Below, in pieces: positions 58,873 through 64,000 of a stretch of DNA of 64,000 nt. The translations under genes were made by a program, and so were the position numbers. Each line of letters starts with the position of its first letter. Within the stretch, counting starts at the first letter, position 1. The DNA lies in the NCBI RefSeq assembly GCF_921293095.1, contig NC_060251.1, forward strand, positions 58,421,585 through 58,485,584. The letters are read 5' to 3'. Origin of the DNA: Ischnura elegans. Its lineage: Eukaryota > Arthropoda > Insecta > Odonata > Coenagrionidae. The notes under the pieces were generated by a model. It was not told where the DNA came from, searched no databases, and was given only the letters and a program-made list of their open reading frames with translations.

Positions 58873-59862
58873 GGATTTTGCCTCCCTATTCAATTCGCAG
58901 CTAGGCCTATTATCTTTCATTGTAGCTATAATTCTATTTCTTTCCTCCCCATTCTTAGATAATTCGAATGCTAAAAAAACCTTTATTCATACAGCTTTAT
59001 TGTTCTTACTGTTCACTTTTTTCGATGTCCTGAAAAAAATAGAGGAAAAGTACGGATATATGCTCATTACCAGGATGCTAATCATTGAAAAAAATTGGAA
59101 AAATCACGAAAAAGTTTTCCTAACATTAATAGTTTTTACATTCTATGGATGAAATAATTTCTGTCATATGCTATTAACGGTCAAAGTTACTCTAAGTATG
59201 TTTCACAGAATTTTTAGCCAGTATTTAATTTTAAATCCCAATTTTTAATTCTTCGTATCTGATATAGTTTCGCCTATTTGCGCGCTCTAAATTTGCTACT
59301 TAGATTTTGTCTTACTGCAACACGCAATACAAGATTAAACTCAGGAGTAAGTAGATTCAATAGCTTTTTAAGAGTATTACGATTTGGCCAAAGTTAAGCT
59401 GAAATTGTATTTATGAATGTAATTTTCTATTTGTATCTTACTTAACATATGCGTGAACGTCGACAGTATTGAAAACATTACAAAATATTGCAAATAATGT
59501 CAAATAATTTTTTAATAAATGATGTAGTCAACATTAAAACCCGTTGTTGAAGAAGGTGTAAAACTTGACTTCGCGCAATCATCTTTGTTTTGATTTTATT
59601 ATATTTTTTAATTCTCGTTTCCGTCAAAAAAGTGCGATTGAAGTTGACGTTAGCATCCTGGTAATGAGCATACATTGATACTTTTCATCTAATTTTTTTC
59701 AAAACAGCGAAAAAAAGTGAACAGTAAGAACAAACGAGCTGTACGAACATAGTTCTTTTTAGCATTCAAATGATCTAGGGACGGGGGGGAAGGAAATAGG
59801 ATTATAGCTACAATGAAAGATAATAGGCCTAACTGCGAATTGAATAGGAAGGAGAGATATCC
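58873..59862. repeat. Large fold-back element, ~210-bp arms
   Basis: Arms about 58873-59085 and 59650-59862 are inverted copies. Shared blocks: CCTATTCAATTCGCAG, TAGGCCTATTATCTTTCATT, GTAGCTATAAT, AATGCTAAAAA, TTGTTCTTACTGTTCACTTT, ATGCTCATTACCAGGATGCT. This makes similar hydrophobic peptides on opposite strands (58868-59152 plus, 59689-59886 minus), which I treat as a symmetry artefact. The spacer is about 565 bp with no gene. Probably a long-TIR transposon relic. Confidence 0.88.
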
Positions 59863-62800
59863 CGCGATGGTTTGCAAACAAGACAAATAAGTGGGACTTG
59901 CCCGCCAAGCATAATGTAAATTTGATTTTTTTTGTTTTTGCGGTCCCAGTATAAATTATTTTTTATCATTTCCATTCTTTCATAAAATATTCGAATTCTT
60001 ATGCACTTCGCAATCATTCTACGATGCACCAAAACCGTTAATGCAGTCCCAAAAGTCGGGCGGCTAACAAACCTTTCGGTCTTTCGCAATAAGGGACCAA
60101 GTTATTAACGTTCACCGTCCGCCACATGTGAATAGAGCATATCGCGACGTACTGTCACATTTTTATGGGAATAGACGCGCCGAGAATCGACAGGAGAAAC
60201 CTATAAATCCGAAACGACCCATTTTTTAACTCTCCCATTAAAAAAAATAATGAAAAAATCACATACCGCACCAACGTTAGTAAATGCGCATTTCGCACTT
60301 CAACTTTTTTTATTTAATCGGAAACTGCACTGCGTTAGCGCGGAACGGCGCGTCGCATAACCGGGCGTTGCACATGCCGTGCAATCGACTGTGCTATAAA
60401 GCAATTCAATGGGAGAGCGCGAACCTATTGTTTGTTCCATTTTGTGTGTCTCGTGATGGGGATGGAATTCGTAACCGCGAAAGGGGAAAGATGGGACAGG
60501 GGTACTTAATGGTCGTATGGTAAAGGGTGCCACCCCTTTAGCACCCTCAGGGGAATCTTTTTTCTCCCTCCCTCCACTCTTCACTTACACCCTTTTATTC
60601 ACCCCCTCCGGGAAACCCTTCCCTTCCCCAGTATTTCCAGTCGCCCCTCATCCCCTGCCACACTCCTATGCCCATTCGATTTCTTTACGCTTCACCAGAA
60701 TCTGTTTGCTGACTCGGCGGCTGCATCCGCTGATATCATTATTGAATGACGGTTGTCTCCACGGTAATCACCTCCCTTCTCCACAGTTTTCGGTAGGTGG
60801 GAGGGGGTGTGGAGATTTTTCTTTCGCCCCTTGAAAATACCACCCCCTGTTCAATGGCTAAGCCAACCATGAGAATACGATTCCTGTCACCGAAGCGTCT
60901 TCGTAAAAAAGTGGAAAAAATCTCTCCTCGTTTAACTCGGGATTTCAGGTCTTTGCTGGGGAGTGGGACGCCCTTAACTAATGTCATCCCCGAATAGAGA
61001 GCATCAGTATTTTCGTGTAGAATTCCACAGTTTTGTGTCAGCAGACTTGCCCGTGGATATCACCGTAAAGAAATGGATTAGTTGGTAAACCTAAACCCCT
61101 GAATCTGGTGTGCATATCGAGACTTCATTAGGGAGCATAAAACGAAGTGAGAATCAGTTTCTTGCAACTTTAAAAATATGGCTTTGTAAATAAATTAATG
61201 ATTGTATGATTTTTTCAGATAGGTCGCCAAAATTCGAACAATTTCTATGCTGGAAATATACTCTGCATTACTCTCTACCGATTTTTGCCAAACGTGTTCC
61301 ATTTATTAGCCTGCCTTTTTATAGACTTGTACTTGTTAATTAATTGAATTCATTTTTAAAGGGGTTGAATTTGTCAACACAAGAAAAATTATAGTAAAAC
61401 AACATATCAATCCAAAAACTAAGCATAAATAACATCTTTTAGTTGAATTTTATGGTGAATGTTAATGAGCACTGAGTTAATATCTGTAGAATTTTCCTAG
61501 TTATTGAGTACTTGGATTAACTTTGCGTTTAAAATAATACGATAATTATTTTCGAAAATGACTTTGCTCCGTTAAAACATGATTATTATTCGTCTTTTTT
61601 ATGTTTATTGTAACCGTCATCTGCCTGCCTATTGGCTGCTCTTCATTATTGTTTTCTATTCAAGTTACCCTCATTTTATTAAGCCATAAAAAAATCCCTT
61701 TATTCCCATAATTTTTACACATTTATAAGGGAAGGAAGCGTTGTGTCTTGAATCAAACATTATTGAGCCTCTTCACTACGTTTTAGAAATTAAATCAGCG
61801 TTTATGAAAAAATGGCTTCTTATTAAATACTCAAGTATTCAATTAATCTCTTAAAGTAAGTGATTACGGAACCTCAAGCGTAGACATTTCCTGAAAATTC
61901 CAATTTTTAGTCGATTGAAGTGTTTGGAATTTTTGTGCATATCATGAATTAAGATAGTAATGTTACAATGTATTGAAAATTTTCTTCATTCAATTCTATT
62001 GAAAAACTGTTTAGTGTTTCAACATACATTTACAATAGTAGCAGCAATAGAGCTTCACTAAGTATGGGCCACTTCGTTCAACAGCGTCGAAGTCGTCAAC
62101 GTTCTAAGTATAGTCATCCGTTTCCTTTTAAATGCTTATGATCGTCAAAATTATGATAAATTCATGTCTGCACTCTCTGTAGAGGCTTTAATCCACTCTA
62201 CTGCACGATTTACATCCACTTCATATGTGAACAGCGGTCTTCGTCATTGTCCCCGACGCATTAGACAATTTGACATCAATGAAGACTAATGGATTGCGGC
62301 CATCTTGCACAAAAAACCGGAAGGACCGGAAATGAAAAGGCTGTTGTCTCGTAAGTTGCTCTCAACTTTTCTCTCTTTCTCTCGAGTGCATACACTTTCT
62401 TTCTGACATTACTGATGCATAAATATCACTAATGTGTCCCGAATCAATCAATATAATTTCGTCATGCTCTAGCGTGCAAAAATTATTCGACTAAATAATA
62501 ATATATAACCTGTTTCAAAAATGATGGAAAGGATTGAGTAAAGCAGAGATATCACGTGATGTTCCAACCCTGTTTCGTAGTATATGACAGATTTCTTTTG
62601 AGACGTTCCATTTTAATTCTTAGGGTCACTTCGACTGAAGGAAGTAACTTGTGCGAAGATGAATATTGTTGTATGCGAAGAAAAATCGCAGGAGAAAATC
62701 CAGATGACCTGCTTCACCTCCTCAATCCTTTTCAAATATCTTTGCGAATGGCCCAGTCATGCAAGCTGGGAATGTTTCGAGCGGCGTGGTCATCGTACGT

Positions 62801-64000
62801 ATCGCTGCGAGAAAAGATGTTTATGTCATTTTCATGAAAATTTATAAATATTAGGATACCTATTACAAATTCAGTTATTAACTCTACTTCATTGACTAAT
62901 GGCCAGAAAAAAAATATGATTTCCATGCCACAATTCTAAGAATTTGCATTTGAAATTGAGTTGTATTTAATTCCGCATTTTTATAGAAGTGCTAATGGCA
63001 GTGAATATCGGAGCATAAGAATCAAGCATATGATCATATGATCAGTACTACTCGAAGGTATGATTTTTTTGACCAAAAACGATTTAATGTACTTTATTCC
63101 ATAAGAATTGCGATGAAAATAAAATTAAGGTAAGTCACCGTTCCACTATTTGAGTTATTAGGAAATTAATGCTGTAATCGAAGTCAAATCCATGTAGTTT
63201 TCCAAAAATGGCGCCATGGCCCATTTTTATGTATAAGGATTTCTTTATCGACATTATTTGTACTCAATTTTACTTTGTAACTTTGGTGGATGTCGTCTAG
63301 AATGGTAAAACTTTTTTTTTGTAATAAATTACGTGAAAATAATTTTTATTTGGATCAAACAGTTGGTAACCATATGGCTACATCCTACCATACTGAGCAT
63401 ATGACGCATTCAGGAAGAAAACTCGCCCTCCTTTATGTTGTCGAATTGTCACAAATATGCTGTTGAAGTTTGAAATAATTTAATCTACTTATGAATTTAT
63501 TTTTGAAGCCGATCGGAAAATAATAATGACGGAAAGAGACTGGTGCGAAATGGTAATTCAGAATGGACGTCTAGTGGCTGTAAATTTCATGCAAGCCTGT
63601 AAATTACACCTCTTGAGAAAACAGGAAACGGCATTGTATTGATTATTTTTACTTTCCTTCATACAAAAATATGCCTGTTGTAAAAATTCATCCTTTCTAT
63701 CGACGCCACTCGTAGAAATTGAACAGTATTAGATTCTGACCTCGTTAACACCCAGTGTACCTACGCGTCATTCGGAAGAAACAAATTGATGTATCACCAA
63801 AATATTTCACTGGATTATCAAAGACATCCTTAGGAGCAACGTGCGTAAATACCTTCACAATCGCAAGCAGAAATTTTTCTGGTCGGAAATGGGTTAACTG
63901 ATTACTTATCCGGAAATATTTCCAATTCAACATATAATGTAATCCACTTTACAACTAGTTCTCCGGAACAGATTAATACAGTAAAACGAGGGTATACTGT
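59863..64000. other. Unassigned 4.1-kb region
   Basis: No recognisable gene, RNA or element ends. Composition varies: a more G+C-rich patch lies at 60300-61000, otherwise A+T-rich. A small palindrome ATCATATGATCATATGATCA lies near 63031-63043. Open frames such as 60517-60834 plus and 62556-62837 plus show no known domain. Confidence 0.25.

Overview
The window reads as A+T-rich nuclear DNA from an arthropod, most likely an insect. It has a host gene split into short exons with GT-AG introns, a P-element-like transposon with a THAP exon, a mariner-type transposase fragment, hAT-like and piggyBac-like terminal-repeat elements, tRNA-derived SINEs, and RTE-like and CR1-like non-LTR fragments. I cannot name the species; no rRNA, mitochondrial or bacterial signal is present.

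Region 1 (1-9.75 kb, + strand) holds the only host protein-coding gene I can support: the C-terminal part of an IkB kinase beta orthologue. Ten exons join with consistent phases into about 551 codons, covering the end of the kinase domain, the ubiquitin-like domain, the scaffold/dimerization helices and a short C-terminus. The N-terminal kinase exons lie upstream of the window. The introns carry two overlapping RTE-like reverse-transcriptase fragments, a terminal-repeat element and a complete 256-bp hAT-like MITE with an 8-bp target duplication. Possible poly(A) signals lie at about 10.25 and 11.65 kb.

Region 2 (12-34.7 kb) is a nest of transposons. A 5.66-kb P-like element (14315-19976) carries a THAP exon, a C-terminal transposase exon and a 110-bp minisatellite with trimeric higher-order structure. 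It sits in a 1.45-kb sequence with an 8-bp duplication, and a near-identical inverted copy of that sequence without the insertion lies at 33255-34700, giving a natural empty site. Between the two copies are a MITE broken by a TTAA-flanked element and a CR1-like fragment, two SINE-like insertions, a decayed ORF cluster, a 3.2-kb hAT-like element whose 3' 840 bp (terminal repeat included) is tandemly duplicated, and a mariner fragment.

Region 3 (34.7-64 kb) has no recognisable host gene. It contains a nested hAT-like element carrying a PIF1/Helitron helicase fragment that is itself split by a TTAA element, a second hAT-like element using the same target, a pair of smaller 8-bp-duplication MITEs (one with a local empty site), several large fold-back elements, two tRNA-like cores flanked by inverted arms, and several RTE-like fragments, one interrupted by a tRNA-like insertion with a 13-bp target duplication.

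The window is best read as one immune-signalling gene followed by about 54 kb of transposon-dominated DNA. Its main value is the unusually legible insertion history. All alignments were made by eye; no database search was possible.
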